Origin: Viscum album
Taxonomy: Eukaryota > Streptophyta > Magnoliopsida > Santalales > Viscaceae
Length of the DNA: 64,000 nt
Assembly (NCBI GenBank): GCA_963277665.1
Contig: OY728121.1
Span: 1,658,482,062 to 1,658,546,061 of the forward strand
Direction of reading: 5' to 3'
Position 1 is the stretch's first letter, and the number at the start of each line of letters is the position of its first letter. The notes under the pieces were generated by a model. That model had not been told where the DNA came from. It saw nothing but the letters and a program-made list of their open reading frames with translations, and did not search any database. Position numbers and translations under genes: made by a program. This document shows, one piece after another, positions 28,801 through 41,995 of this stretch.

Positions 28801-30560
28801 ATGTTTTTAATTTTATCCACTTAATTTTAAAATTCATATTTTTCTTTTTTTTTTTACTTTTTATAAAATTCATTAAAATTAATCTTCCAACAGTTTTCCA
28901 AAATAAGGTACTTTATGACTTTTCTTACAAAAGTAAAATGAATGTTTATTAACATATATGACTTGAAAAAAATTTACCTCCATAATGACACCATAATTTT
29001 TGGTATCCTCACTTAGAATATAAAAAATTTATTGTTAAAGAAAATATTTTCTTTTTTAATTCATAGCCTTTCAAATAATTGATTAAAAAGTTGTAAGGGA
29101 TTTCGTCTCAATTTATATTACATTGAGAACTAGTTTCCTTTATTTGGTGCATCTATATTCCATTCACATTTAATATCATGAATATTGTTAATGTAATGAT
29201 ATTATATGTTTCATTTAATATTCTTATTTCATGGTGATTATGATTCATATGTTTCAATGTGGTATGAGACACTTTGGAATTTTTAATGATTATTTTTTTC
29301 AATAGAGCTTTTCATGTTCATTCAATGGTATTTCCATTAATCAACATAAAAAACCCTTGTTTTTTTATCCTACCCTAAAGAATTTTTGAAAAATCTGTAT
29401 TATTTATACAATAAGGATATATTATGGTTTGTCATAATTTTTATTCATTAAATCAATATTTCTATATATGAGGAATTCTTTGGATAGAACAATCACAGGT
29501 TGGGGACTGGATAGTATAATACCTATAGGATGGGGACTAGTTAATGAAATTCCAATGGTTTGGTGTCCTTTTAATGAAATCCCCATGATCCATCAGATGT
29601 ATAATGAGATAAATATATTTGGAAACAAACACTTCGAGTTTGAAAACAATAAAGAAAGGTGGGTCTTTATCCACAAACGTAATCCATCTCGTGAGAGGTA
29701 TTGATGGTAGTGGTTCATGTTTCTGAAAAATGATGTAAAATAATGAATCATTAAATTTATTGATAATTTAGTTATTAATATTTTTCAAAAAAATTTCTTA
29801 GAAATATATATGTATACATTTCAGACATAGCTAATTGAATACATTGCATGTGTTTTAGTCATCTACCGTGCCGTACTTGTTTTTCTTCTTCCAGTTATTT
29901 AAACAGCATGTGATATATATTATTTACCTTTACATGTTTATTTATTCACATTAATTTAATTTTTCATCCCTTTAAATTCCCTTTCTACGAATTTTATTTC
30001 ACACTTTTATTAGTATAATTTTTCACAGGTTATGAACAAGAAAATTTTTATTGATTTCACTGATGAAATTTTTTTTACATTATTATGTTTTATGTTTTAA
30101 TAATGTATTAATGGATCCATTTATGTTTATAGTTCTTCATGACTACTAAACTGATCTCTCCTTTTGGATTTTTTTCCTTGTAATCATTGTAATGTAACAA
30201 AATAATTCATTAGAACTATGCTTTTGGGGAAGTGGTATAATTAATGATATCAATTGAAGTTTTTTAGCAACCATGGGAAAAATATTTAGGAAAACATATA
30301 TTAATAATAAAAAATAATTGGTTTATAATGTGTCAAAAATTTATATAATGAATAATGACATTGAATTTTATGAAAATATATTGAATGATAAGGGTTACCA
30401 TTAGGGTTTATATAATCATTGTATATAATGTAATTGTGGGTATTTATATATTTTGGAATACAATATGGAATACATGATATAAACTTTTGGGTTAAAAGTT
30501 ATCGTTAATATTTAATATATTTAGGTTATTTTTTTAAGATTATTAACAAATTTTTTGATA
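25843..30560 (+). repeat. Long LTR-like repeat, copy 1
   Basis: It starts TGTAAGACCCCAAT, the usual start of plant gypsy LTRs, and is collinear with 31,861-36,780. The offset grows from about 6.02 kb at the start to 6.43 kb from the TATA box on, because copy 2 has roughly 340 extra bases before the box. Well-matched stretches include 27,900-28,020 (ATCATTTG-AGAAGTGTGGACTA), 29,460-29,560 (GGGACTAGTTAATG) and 30,150-30,240. A TATAAAAGG box sits about 1.6 kb in. There is no coding content. Copy 1 ends by fading, not at a clear CA, so the right edge is approximate. Confidence 0.6.
27475..27483 (+). promoter_or_regulatory. TATA box of LTR-like copy 1
   Basis: TATAAAAGG is followed by a C/T-rich leader (TAACCTCCTCCC). 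It aligns with the box in copy 2, which supports plus orientation for both repeats. Confidence 0.5.
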
Positions 30561-31860
30561 ATATTATTACCATTTTAGAAAAAATAACATCCCACATGTT
30601 GGGTGACAACCTGTCACATTCAACAATTCCATGAGGTTTGAACCTACTACTGAAGGGTGATAAGTGTTCGCTGTGTACCACTAGCCTACATGAAATCATA
30701 CTTCGCAAGAAAATTTTTCTATTAAAATATATATTGGAAAAGTTTTATTTTCATTTTATGGAAAAAAAATAAACATTTTAATTTAGAATTGGAAAATGTT
30801 TTGTGAATTAGGTGATTAATGTTATTTTGGAAGACGTTCAGTATTTTTGGAACCCTATATGATCAAGGTAATTAGAATGTTGTGAGATTTTACCTAAGAG
30901 GTAAAAGTTGATTTCTATATTGAAATAATATATGATTTTATTCTAAAAAAAATTTATTCCTATAATTTATTGAAATAGATATTATATCTACGAGATTAAG
31001 TGATATAGGAAATAAAATATTTGGTATAAGATATTAAGAGTGATTAATGTTATTTGGAAGACTATATTGTCAACTACTTTTAATATTTGCATTTCAAAAA
31101 TAGTTTGGAATATTTTTTAGGAAGGATAGTTATTATTTGAATTATCTTTGATGACTTTTGGGTATTACTATTTAATTTTGAATATTAAATATGTTTTTTA
31201 TCATAGAATTGTTTTTTCATTTTAAGGAATTATCTTATCTTATCCCAATAATTTTGGTTTTGGTTAATTTATATAAAAAGGAGGTTGAACTAGTTATAAT
31301 TATATATATTTTTGGATTTATTTAAATTAATTTCAATTCATAAAGCATGAAAAAAATCATCTTAAATACTCATCGTTTGGAGAAAAACATGATTTTTTCA
31401 TATAAATTGATTAAAGGATGAAGCTATATTTTTCAAGTATTTTTTTATTTATGTTCTTTGTATATAAAGTAAATGAATTATTTAACAAAAATAAAATTAT
31501 TTGACAATAATGACTTTTTTTTAACTTTCTTACTGAGAAATCAATTGTCTCTTTTACCAATCACAGATATATGGTGTTGTGATGGCAGTCATTCTGAGGA
31601 CTATGTTGTCTATCATTCTCTAAAATATCCTAATAGTTATATTTCTCTTCAAGGTCAAGGCTTTCATCAATGTTATACTATTAAAACCCTCATTTTGTGG
31701 CAACCATCACATTTAATTTTCCATCAAATTAAGATGCGGTATTAATAACCATATTTTCAATTTGGGTTTTTCATCAATTATTTATTTTTAAATATCAGAG
31801 CTTACAAAACTGATATCACGTTGAAATTGTGAGGACATGATTTAATTAAGGTATATAGAA
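30561..31860. other. Spacer between the two long LTR-like repeats, no gene
   Basis: About 1.3 kb with no recognisable gag or pol. At 30,600-30,690 there is a less AT-rich piece with GAGGTTTGAACCTACTACTG. At 31,793-31,803 TATCAGAGCTT matches most of the usual primer-binding site for initiator Met-tRNA. That site is close to copy 2, not at the inner edge of copy 1 as a simple element would need. Confidence 0.45.
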
Positions 31861-34800
31861 TGTAACACACCAATACATTAATATATTTTCATTTTTATAT
31901 AAATTTTATTTTTTTCTAGCATTTTTAATGACACTCTATGTTAAGATTATTATACACAAAATAATTAGTTATCTAGCATTAAACGCACTGCTGAGTTTCA
32001 AGAAACATGATTATATTATTAAGTTATTATTATATATTATAATAAGATATTACCTAGATGTTACATTTTATTTTATGAATAATATTTAATAACTTATAAA
32101 AATACATGTTATAATTCCTTAATTTAAAATTAATTAGAAATTAAAATAGGAACCAAATGAATATATATGACATATTTTATAAAGAACTATTTTTTCTCTC
32201 AAAATTTTATTTTATCCAAATAAAATAAATAAATTATAATTATTGAATTATATTAACGTAATATATATTCAATAATTTTTTTTTAAAATTAACCCAATAT
32301 ATTTAATAGTTATAAGTTATTATTAAACCATTTTTTATGCATAAAAATCCATATTTTATAAAAATTAATTTTAACTCTATTTAATGGTGAAAATATTTTA
32401 AATCCAGTTTTCAATATATATATATATATATATATCTGTATAATTTTAATAAATATAATTTTTTTAAAATAATAATATAAAAATTAACTTAGGTTATTTT
32501 ATAATAAGATTTATATTTTTTTGAATAGATATTAAATATTTCATTTTAATTGAAAATATATTTTTTTTTCTAAAAAATATATTGTGTTAAAGTTTATTTT
32601 TAAATTTTTTGTTTTACATTTATATAATTGTTTTATATTTTTATCTATATTCGTTCATTGGATTCAATTTCACTTTTAATTTATATATGAAAAAATTTCA
32701 ATCTATTGAACAGTTTCACTTTAAATACTCATTTTTTCATTCCATAAATTAGAATAAATTTAAATTGATTACTAAAAATTATAAGTTTCTAATATTTAAA
32801 AATTAATTCCATATTAGGAATCAATTTTCCTATATTTTTAAATAGGTTACGTTTATTTTTAGACATTATGAATATTTACTTTTTTAATTTTTATTAACAT
32901 TGTTAAATGTAAATAAAGTATTTAAGGATAAAAATTATATTATAAAAAATAAAAACAACCAAAAATCCTTTAATAATTTTAATTTATGAGTTTTCTTAAA
33001 ATAAATATTCATTAGGTCTATTTTATGGCCACATGATTCTACATGGATGACATTAATAATTTTTTAGTATTTTGTTATAAGGGAAGTCCAACATGTCACC
33101 CTCATGTTTTTAAAATGTATTAAATTATTTATACATGGTCAATAAGAATATAACATTGAATATAAATATTAAATTGAAATATAGAACAATTATATTAATC
33201 ATGATAATTAATTTTTTATTTTTAGTTAACAACTAATAAACCGAAAGGATTTCGGAATGATGATGCAATAATTTTTTAATTAATGGACATATCAAATAAA
33301 AATATTTAAATAATTATAATTTTATATAATTAACTACAAAAACTAATTTTATATATAACCTATTAATTTTTGGTATTTATAAATTGTTTTATTCTAGGTT
33401 ATGTTTTTTATTGATATTTTGTAAGATGCCAACACATGAATAAAGTTAAAATCGAAACTAAAGTTATTTTAAAATAAATAATAATTTATGTAATTATATA
33501 AATTTCATAAAACTATAAAATGAATCCCATGAATTTTTATAAAGTTTAAAATTTCATCCATGAATCGTTTATGGTTTTGTTGAAATTTGTAGAAACTATA
33601 TTCATCCTTAAAAAGTTAAAAGCCATGTCGCCACTATAAGAGTTAAAGGGTTTAACAAAGTGTAAATGCAAAAATATAAGGGTAATATTGTAAACTAAAC
33701 ATGTTTATAAATTATTTTTTGAGATTATTTATACCCATAATAATCTTATATTATAAATAATTTTTTTCATCATTTATAATTGAAAATTAATTTAATATTT
33801 TTGGATAGTTTCTAAAAGTTCCCCTAACCATAATTATAAAAGGGCACCTCACCCATCACTTACTAAAACTAAATTTAGCCTTATATATCATCCAAAAACA
33901 TCTATAATAATCTCTCACAATCCATACCCTAATCAAAGAATCCTTAATTTTGGAAGAAAGGCACCAAGGAAATATTTTTGTTTAAACAAGAAGGAGTTAC
34001 CAAAATAAAAGGTAATGTTGTAAAATGATCACTTTAGTTTTATATCTTCCCCCAGTCCTTAATATATTATTATTACATGAATATATAAAAATAATATAAT
34101 CAATATAATTATATTTTATTAGGTTATGTAATTTACATTAAATTATACACACATCTATCCTATGGGTTTTGAATATATTGTTCATATACGGTGAACTAAC
34201 GCCTTGTGAAGTGATGTCATTCATTTTTTATTTAACCACATCTCATGGGAGGCCATTATGAAGGAAAAAACAATTTTTATATGATATATGTGATATTTTT
34301 ATTTTCATCATTATTAATTCATTTTTATATAACATATACCATCATTCTTTCCATTTTCTGAATATACAATGGCATCATTTGTGGAAGTGTGGACTACCAC
34401 CTCCACAAAGCAATGTATTCATTCACACTATACATAGAACACATAGAGGATGGTTTTAATGAAAATATGTTATATATATGAAATATATATGATTCATGAA
34501 TATTTATATACATATACATCATTTTATTTACCTTTTTAATATAGAAAATAAATGAAAGTAACATTCTTGTATATATACCACCTACCATCTCCATGAACGA
34601 TACATTTTATTTTCATTATCCAAATCTTATGGATTATTATATAAATATATACTGAATATATATTATTTTTAAATTATTTTTTCATTATTTATATGATTAA
34701 ATCCTAATATATGTAATATGGGCAATAAATAACATGTCAAAACATAATCAAGAAACTAATAAATTAACACATGAAATAGTGAAAATGATGAACGATTATT

Positions 34801-36780
34801 AAGAGATGAGTGATGAAATATAATAATAAGATCATATATGATATATTGAATATTAATAAGGTTATTATATAAATTAATAATATTATTTAAACCATTAAAC
34901 AAGAGTATAAATCTTGTATAACTTAAAAGGAAGTATGAGGTAGGTGATTTTTTCTCACATATATTTCTTTGGGTCACATGCCTTATAAACATCCTATCTA
35001 TTTTGCAAGGTGTATATTACAAAAAAGAATATATTTTATATGTATTATTATGAATATTAGGGTACATTACTATCCAAATAATTTAATTTCTTTCATGAGA
35101 ATATGATTCTTTAGATTATAAAATTTCAACGAGTTATGTCATTATTCCGGAATGTTTTTTTAAGTCTCTAATGGATAATATGTCTCTTCTATGTTAGGGT
35201 TTTATAAAAATGTTCTCAGAAAATTTTTTAATAGTATGAAATTATATTTTAATTTATTTTACCTTTTTTACTATTTATTAAATTATTCATACTAACTCTT
35301 CATGTTATTTCCCAAAACAAGGTACATTATGAATTTTCATAAAAAAGTAATTGGAATGTTTTTTTAACTTATTTTGCATGAAATAAATTTCACACCTTCA
35401 TGTCTCCCTAGTGTTTTTAATATGACTTTAATATTTTAAAAGTTTATTATTAAAGGAAATATTTTCTTTTATAAATTTGTGTACTTTCAAATAAATTATT
35501 ACAATGTGGTAAGATATTTCATCTCAATTTACATTCCATTGAGGATTATTTGTCATTATGTACATAGCCACATTTATATGGTATATATACATACATTTCA
35601 CATGATATATCATGAATCTACATATTCTCAAGATCATATATATTTTATTTAATGTTATTACTACATTGAGATTATTATTCAAATGTTTTATTGTTTCATG
35701 GGACACTATGGAACGTTTGATGATTATTATCCTCAAGAATCTGTTTAATGATCTTTCATTGGTATCTCAATTCATCAACATCTACAAACCATGTTATTAC
35801 TTATCATTAAGGGATTAATTATTTAAAAATATGTATTATTTATTCAATATGGATATTTTATGGTAACTCAAAATGTTTATTAATTAAATCAATTATTCTA
35901 TATATGAATAATGATTTTGAAATAGAAGATAGAGGTTGTGGAGTAGTTAATGCAAGCAGTATTGGTTGGAGACTAGTTAATAGAATCCCTAAGAGTTGAG
36001 AAAAATTTGAATTAAACCCCACAATTTTTCTTTAAACTCATGATATGAATTTATTTAAAAAAACCCTTTGAGTGTTTTCTTTGAGAAATAGATAGATTAC
36101 TACCCACCGATTAAAACCTCCTTGTAAAAGGTCTAGATGGTAGTGGTTCAATTTCTAAATACATGATTTCCAATAATTATTATTTTCTTTTATTGAGAAT
36201 TCTTTAATTATTTTTGTACATGAGATATTTTCTTTATCATATATAGGGATTCAATTCATTTCCATTTTAATTATTAAATGGAATATGTTTTAGTTATCTA
36301 TTATGCTATATCAGTAATGACATACCCAATTTATTAAATATAATTTATTCTTAGTTATTTACCATTCTATAGAGATTGATTTTAATGATTCATTATTTCT
36401 TTAACATTAAATTCCTTTGCTCTGCATTTGAGTTCACCCTTTTAGTTTTTTGATTTTCCTTAGGTTATAATGGTTAAATTTTTAATGGGTTTATGGATGA
36501 AAATTATCTTCCTTTATTACATTTTATGTCTTACCAATGTAGTAAGGGTACCATTTATGTATCTAGTTATTAAAGAATACTAATCTAATTAGTGTTTTGG
36601 GATTTTATTCCAACTAATCATTAAAATGTAATCAAATAATGAACAGGATCTCAGCTTTTGGGTTCAGGGAATTACAGATGCTATGACACTTTTATAGATA
36701 ACTACATGGGAATAATATATAATATATTTATAAAATTAATTCTAGGAAAACAATACATTGGAAAATCATGAAATAATTTT
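31861..36780 (+). repeat. Long LTR-like repeat, copy 2
   Basis: It starts TGTAACACACCAATAC and is homologous to 25,843-30,560 over essentially its whole length, by eye roughly 65-80% in the better stretches. The box TATAAAAGGG at 33,835 is followed by a leader (ACCTCACCC... to AAGGCACCAAGG) that looks like an LTR R/U5 segment. The right edge stops near the decayed minus-strand chromovirus without a visible LTR terminus. The strands of the two elements are opposite, so this repeat is not that chromovirus's own 3' LTR. Confidence 0.6.
33835..33844 (+). promoter_or_regulatory. TATA box of LTR-like copy 2
   Basis: TATAAAAGGG lies just upstream of a pyrimidine-rich leader. It is conserved in position with the box at 27,475. 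Confidence 0.55.
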
Positions 36781-36959
36781 TATTGGTCTTGATAATAATC
36801 TATACAATATCAAGAAATAATATATAGAAAATAAAAGTCTTATAATTATCCTAAACATGAATCATTATGAAAAAAAAATCAAAAACATGTGAAAAAACCA
36901 AAAAATATTTGTAATGAGCTTGAATCTGAGTCTCCCACTCAAAGGTTCACTCTAAAATA
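36781..36959. other. Junction between LTR-like copy 2 and the chromovirus
   Basis: An AT-rich stretch, with no polypurine tract or LTR terminus where the chromovirus 3' LTR should begin. That LTR appears to have been lost. Confidence 0.4.
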
Positions 36960-37960
36960 TTTTTTTGATTCCACTAGACACACAATAACTGAATCGTTTA
37001 CCCAATATGGATCCCCACAGGTCGATCCTCAACCCTTTTTGGGTACTATGTATAGGTACCTCTATCATAGATGTCCATATTTCCCTAATCCATAACATGA
37101 AATGGGTCATGAACATTCATCATAATCTATGACACATTGAAGAAATCATGTTCATGGATTAACTGTTGTGGAAAATTTATGAAATATCCAACCTTTCCAA
37201 CGGTTTGTAGTATCCTAAAAGGGCCAATTAATTTTAGAGATAGCTTTCTACCTCAACCAAATATTCATAATCATATTTTAGGTAAAAGACATGGGAACAC
37301 ATGAAATCTATGATCATACTTTTAAGTCATGCTTCATCAGGTAATAGAAAACATTTTTGGGATCCTTTTTTTCTCATCATCTCTAAGATGAAATAAACCA
37401 TCCCCCTAGTGGATCACATGAGATCGGGGCCCATGGGGGTTGAATCTCTTTGGTCGGTTGAATAAAGTGGTGACCTACATGGTATCATGTATAAGGCATT
37501 GATTGGTACCATAGAATTTTTGGAATGTTGGATATTATTTTACATGAGCTCCCCCATAAGTAGGTCATCTTATAGACTATAGAAAAATTAGAAAATACAA
37601 TCTTGTAGAATGTCCTCCAAAACCTGAATGGTTGTCCCTGTCAAGTCATTAATATGGGGGTGAAAAGCTATGATCAAACATAGATGAGTCCCAATAACCT
37701 TTGGTAATACACTTTATAACTAATATGTGAAGTGATCGTCATGATAAAAATTATCATCAAGGGAACTCCTTGGAGACATACTATCTTTTGCATGTAGAGC
37801 CTTCCCAATCTCACTACTAAAATATACTCGCAGATAGTTATGAAGTGGGAAGACATGGTGACCTAGTATACAATCACCAAAATGTAATTGTGTCCCCTAT
37901 ATGAATGTTGTAACACCATAACTAGTTAAATGGATATCCTATCCCACTTCAATGTGTGGC
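36960..37960 (-). pseudogene. pol: Chromovirus integrase, C-terminal part of pol (decayed)
   Basis: On the minus strand, switching frames, I read blocks that fit a Tekay/Del-type Ty3/gypsy integrase in the right order. They are KSSHF-like at the start of 37,674-37,856, then LGRLYMQKIVCLQGVPL (family: LYVQEIVRLHGVP), then IIAFHPHINDLTGTTIQVLED (family: AFHPQTDGQSERTIQVLEDML), then ALYM-CRSPL (family: ALYGRRCRSP). Further down, at 37,100-37,250, come LKLIGPFRILQTVGKVGYF and HEHDFFNVS, matching the integrase GPF-I--VG-VAY and HDVFHVS tail that precedes the chromodomain. The DDE residues are not preserved: the aspartate of the SDRDP motif and the glutamate of SERTIQVLE are both replaced. It cannot be functional. 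Confidence 0.8.
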
Positions 37961-38249
37961 ACCTCAAGGGGTTGATCTAAACCAGCAAGAACCTGGTGCT
38001 CAGCCTTCACTTGGGGAAAAGTAAGGCATATAGAAAAACATATTCCAAATCTAATTCTCATCCCTTTCCATAAAAACTAACATTGAATATCCTGGTTAAT
38101 ATTTTTCAGACCTGTATATACCGCCAAATGATATATTTGAAAATCTATCAAAAAAACCCTATGAATCATCACTTATACCATCGTGCATCCTCTAAAATGA
38201 ATGACACACTCCACACCATTAGAAAATCCATCAATAGATTGTAAAATGG

Positions 38250-38960
38250 ATATTTGAGTATGGACAGTCTCACAATTGTCATCATTATAATGTGACTCCA
38301 TATCATGACATATAATCATACGGGTTACAACCTTCAACTGGAGGAATGAGAAACCATCTCTATCTAAAAAGGATAACCCCATTGGGGGAAACTATTTTGA
38401 CTCCTCACTTAGAAACTAAGAAAAAGATATCTTGTGGAGAGAATATTATAAAATGGCCCCCTTAAAAGATGTATAGAAAATTTAAAAGTGATAATCATGG
38501 AGTAAATCTAGCCATAACCTCTAAATCATGATGAGATCATTCTATGAGACGATATACTTGAGAGTCTTGTGGTCAAAAAAGATGATAAAATGCCCAATAA
38601 TCAGGTAGTTTCGCTAAATATTTAGTGAAAATACTACTAATTCTAACTCAAGATCATGTGTTTTTTAGTTATTCTCATGTGGTCTTAACCAAAGTGAACA
38701 GTATTTAGTCACTTTAGACCCCTATATAAGAATAATACAAAACCATGTTAACGATGCATCGCAAAACACTGTATAATTGACACCCTCCTATGGAGATCTC
38801 AATATGGGATCCCTCGTCAATCACTATCTCAAATCCTTAAATGATTGTTGGATCCTATCCAACCACATTAAAGGCTTCCTATATTGGTTCAATGAAATTA
38901 TTTTTGATAATATCATTGAAAAATAATCTATGAATCTCTTGTAAGATCCTTCCAACACCA
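38250..38960 (-). pseudogene. pol: Chromovirus RNase H region of pol (decayed)
   Basis: Between reverse transcriptase and integrase the minus strand gives, in mixed frames, LK-LNTVHFG-DHMRITKKHMI (family: LK-HE-NYPTHDLELAA). It then gives IFSE and FLTTRLSS, in the place of the family's IWRHYLYG and F-IFTDHKSLKYI, then FRGYG-IYSMI (family: RRWLELLKDYD). The order and spacing are those of a Ty3/gypsy RNase H. There are stops roughly every 10-20 codons. Upstream, CVLEC-like text corresponds to the YYRRF connection region. Confidence 0.7.
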
Positions 38961-38999
38961 AGAATCTCCACACATTCGTCACACTCTTGGGGTACACTC

Positions 39000-39640
39000 A
39001 AGATAACATCGAATCAATCATAATTAGGTCCACTACCACACCATTTAAAAATATAAACCTTCTTGGAATGTGGACCTCCTAAATCCAAAAATGACACTTC
39101 GAGAGCCTTTTGTTATGCAGGTGCTCTTAGAGTATGTTCATAACTATCTTTATGTATCTTCATGATCTTGCACAAATGTCGGGTACACAAGGATATCATC
39201 AATTATGGATACCAAAAATGATCAAATAAGGAATGAAATATCTATTTCATGAATTCCACGAACACTTTATTTGTGTTCCTAAAACCAATGGGTATCACCA
39301 AGTTTTCATTGTGATCGGAGCACCATCTGAATGTCTCCTTCAATATATCCTTGTCCCATATTCGAAGCTGGTGATATCTTGATCTGAGATCAGCCATAAA
39401 GAACCACCATTCCCATATTACCATATCAAATTGGCCATCTATTCCTATAAATGGATACTATTAATTCATGGTAACCTGTTTTAAGTGCTAATAGTCTACA
39501 CATAACCCCAAGCATCTATCTGCCATCTTAGAAAGAAAAAATGAGGATGGCCAGGGTGAACCACTTGGTCAAACAAAGCCATTCCTCTACATTTACTACA
39601 ACCTCACCCACATCTCCAAAAGCTATAAACGACCCATTAA
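39000..39640 (-). pseudogene. pol: Chromovirus reverse transcriptase (decayed)
   Basis: This is the clearest coding remnant of the element. In order on the minus strand: NGFV and PSGSPWPSSFFLSK (family: GFIRPS-SPWGAPVLFVKK), LCVDY (start of the RT fingers), YPFIGIDGQFD (family: YPLPRIDDLFDQL), then at 39,424-39,242 MADLRSRYHQLRI (family: KIDLRSGYHQLRI), NLVIPIGFRNTNKVFVEFMK (family: [21 protein letters not shown]) and, around 39,190-39,210, IIDDILVYP (family: FIDDILVYS). The catalytic DD is still present. The first in-frame stop inside GFV-P is TGA where the family has Arg, consistent with CGA to TGA decay. Confidence 0.9.
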
Positions 39641-39759
39641 ACATGATTGAGAATATATTAGGGTGTTTTTTAGGTGTATACCAATGTAGAAGGATATCAA
39701 TCCGTGAGGAGGTAGTCCCATAACATCAATATGAGTGATTTACCCATAATCAACTGTAG

Positions 39760-40290
39760 TTTTTGGGAACTGAAAACTTATAACATCCAATACACCAAGG
39801 GTTATTCTCACCAACTGATGATTAATAAGATGAACACCCATATTACAAAGTCTATCTTATAGTGCCTATATTTTCTTTTTCACCCAGAAAGGGATCGCTG
39901 GTTCCATTGATATAGAGACACCATATTTCACCCCAAAAATTGTTTATCTAGTCAGTTTTATGGGTATCCAGCCCATAGAGGAGATGAAATCATAAGAAAA
40001 ATTTGATGATATAAAGAGATAACAAAAGAAAATCTCACCTCTACGAGTAAGGTCACTAAATAAGAATAAGGGTGTGATCGTTGTGTTATATTCTATCAGA
40101 GTATGCATGCACTGGGGTTGAGCCATTGGATCTATCGAATTATGTATGTCTCATGCTAGATATTTGGTAATGAAAGAATGAAGAACACATATGTCTATCA
40201 AAGTTCTATCTATGTTAGAAAAGACACAAAAAATTATTTTTATCATCATGGGATAATTTAGTTTAAAAGAATCAATTACCAATAAGGGTC
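39760..40290 (-). pseudogene. pol: Chromovirus protease region (decayed)
   Basis: The minus-strand frame covering 40,126-39,944 contains FSYDFISSMGWIPIKLT, which matches the family segment DVILGMDWLSA. Before it comes TPLFLFSDLTRRGEIFF, in the place of the strand leading to that motif. The DSGST active site should lie near 40,200-40,250 but only LCVF and HSF-like scraps remain. This places an aspartic protease between gag and reverse transcriptase, as in all chromoviruses. Confidence 0.65.
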
Positions 40291-41185
40291 CTCACAACAT
40301 TCCTCCAGCTCCGTAATTCGAGTGTGGACTACCTTGCAGTGGTGGTATTATGTCAAAGAATATACCACTTCCACATACTCTCAAAGCACTTTTACGCATC
40401 CCCGCATAGATAAACTCTATGCTCTTGTCGATGACTATGTCTTGAGATCCCATAAAATTTCTCCTTTTATACCATACACTAGGTCCGAATATTTCATGAA
40501 AGATGTCCCATGTCATCATAATAGTAGCTATACCTCTCCCTGGCCGGACTGGACCCATCAAATATCCCCTAATCCATAGACCTTCTACCTTTGGACCTCC
40601 TCCTAAAATTCTCACACAATGAGTTCATTGAGACTGTTGTTGGATCATAATTTTTCAAGTGCTTACTATTTTTCCTACTACTAGAAACCACCATCAACAT
40701 TTTATAATCCAAGAAACACTCAACCACCAAACCATACTCCAGTACCTCAGCATAGGTAGAAATTCATAGAGATATAATAATCAATCATATATCTATATAG
40801 ACTAATATGTTGAGGTTCTGATAATATAATAAATTTTCCAAAACCAAATATGTAGATTATATATAAAGGCTGTTAAAACTCTATGAATACTCAGCTATAG
40901 TCACACTGCCCTATTAGAGCCGTAGAAGCTCAAAAATGAATATTTCCATATGCGTACCTAGAGATAAATACTCTTTGAAAAAGTTCTCAAACAATGATAA
41001 TACTAGAGTCGCCTCATCATTTTATAAGGGAATTAAATACCACCATCTCCCTATATAGCCTTAGAGAAGGCTCACTATCATAACCACCATTTGATCATCT
41101 AGTGTCCTAATAAGTTAGAAAACTCTCCTCACCACCTGATGCCAATTCTTGACCACATGTGGGCCTTGATTTCCTCAAAACAATT
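40291..41185 (-). pseudogene. gag: Chromovirus gag (position-based, very decayed)
   Basis: This stretch of about 0.9 kb lies between the protease and the LTR edge, exactly where gag belongs. The minus strand is open for 107 codons at 40,615-40,292 with Gly/Arg-rich text (LGGGP, GPVRPGRGIA), like the basic linker near the gag knuckle. No CCHC motif survives that I can see. The plus-strand open stretch over the same bases is an overlap shadow. Confidence 0.45.
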
Positions 41186-41200
41186 ATAGATATCAAAGCC
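41186..41200 (-). other. Degenerate primer-binding site next to LTR 1
   Basis: On the plus strand TAGATATCAAAGCC precedes TGTTAGAC. The intact form would be the complement of TGGTATCAGAGC (initiator Met-tRNA site), CTCTGATACCA, so roughly two thirds of the bases fit. The copy next to LTR 2 (47,664-47,677, TCTATAATACCAAA) is better preserved and supports this reading. Confidence 0.4.
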
Positions 41201-41744
41201 TGTTAGACATTAACATCACATCGCTTTTTCGAAATACACGAAACATTATAGAAATGGATTCCAAAATACCATATCTGTTTAGTGAATTTGGAACTATTGA
41301 AACCAAAACACTAGAATATAAGAGCGATATATTATCTCCCAATAGGTTCATCATGACTTCCACCATTCATAGACACATCATAAAAAATAAATATAATAAT
41401 ATAACTGGTATGGAAAAATCAAATCGGGTGATATCAGATGAACAATAAGGGTAAATAAGGGATATATGTGAGGAAATACATGAGCCAAGGGGTGTGGGTA
41501 CGTAATCATAAAATTATAAGATCATACCCTTAATATCAAATATCATAAAAATAAATCATGTAATAAATCATGGAATTTCAAAAGAAATGAATCATAATTA
41601 AATGATTAATATAATCCATGAAATCATAACATATGAATAAGGCATGGGTTTATGGAATAAAAATAAACATTGAAAATGATATGTTAAGGATACTTACCAA
41701 GACCTTTACAACATGATAGGCTTAGGATATGACCAATATACCTA

Positions 41745-41995
41745 ATTTGGGATTGGGATAAAAATAGTGTACCCCCTAACTTTTAGTTAGGGGATTCCAT
41801 ATGTTTTCCATCTTATATTTAGTCTTGGTCTATAACCCAAGTACCTTTTCTGGGTCTTGGGGTACAACCCATGTATATTCTTGGTTTTGGGATTGGAAAA
41901 TAATGCTTTTACATTGTTACTTTTAGGCTTGGGATATAACACATGTTCCTTCATGTGTTTTGACATAGGATACAATCTATGTACCATTTTTTGTC
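41745..41995 (-). repeat. About 36-base tandem repeats in LTR 1
   Basis: Repeated words of the form CTTGGGGTACAACCCATG are separated by about 20 less conserved bases, some six units with gaps. Each core is an inverted repeat (CTTGGG or CATGGG against CCCATG). The same array stands in LTR 2. Confidence 0.7.

Noticed and set aside
30600..30690. tRNA- or SINE-like segment (GAGGTTTGAACCTACTACTG)
   Set aside because: The GTTTGAACC word resembles a tRNA B box, but I could not fold a cloverleaf or find a matching A box at the right distance.
31861..36780. This repeat as the 3' LTR of the chromovirus at 36.96-41.19 kb
   Set aside because: Its TG start and TATA box put it on the plus strand, and its sequence does not match LTR 1 on the other side of that element.
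40322..40579. Plus-strand open frame of 85 codons
   Set aside because: It lies opposite the longer minus-strand frame in the gag position of the chromovirus and has no recognisable motif; treated as a shadow.
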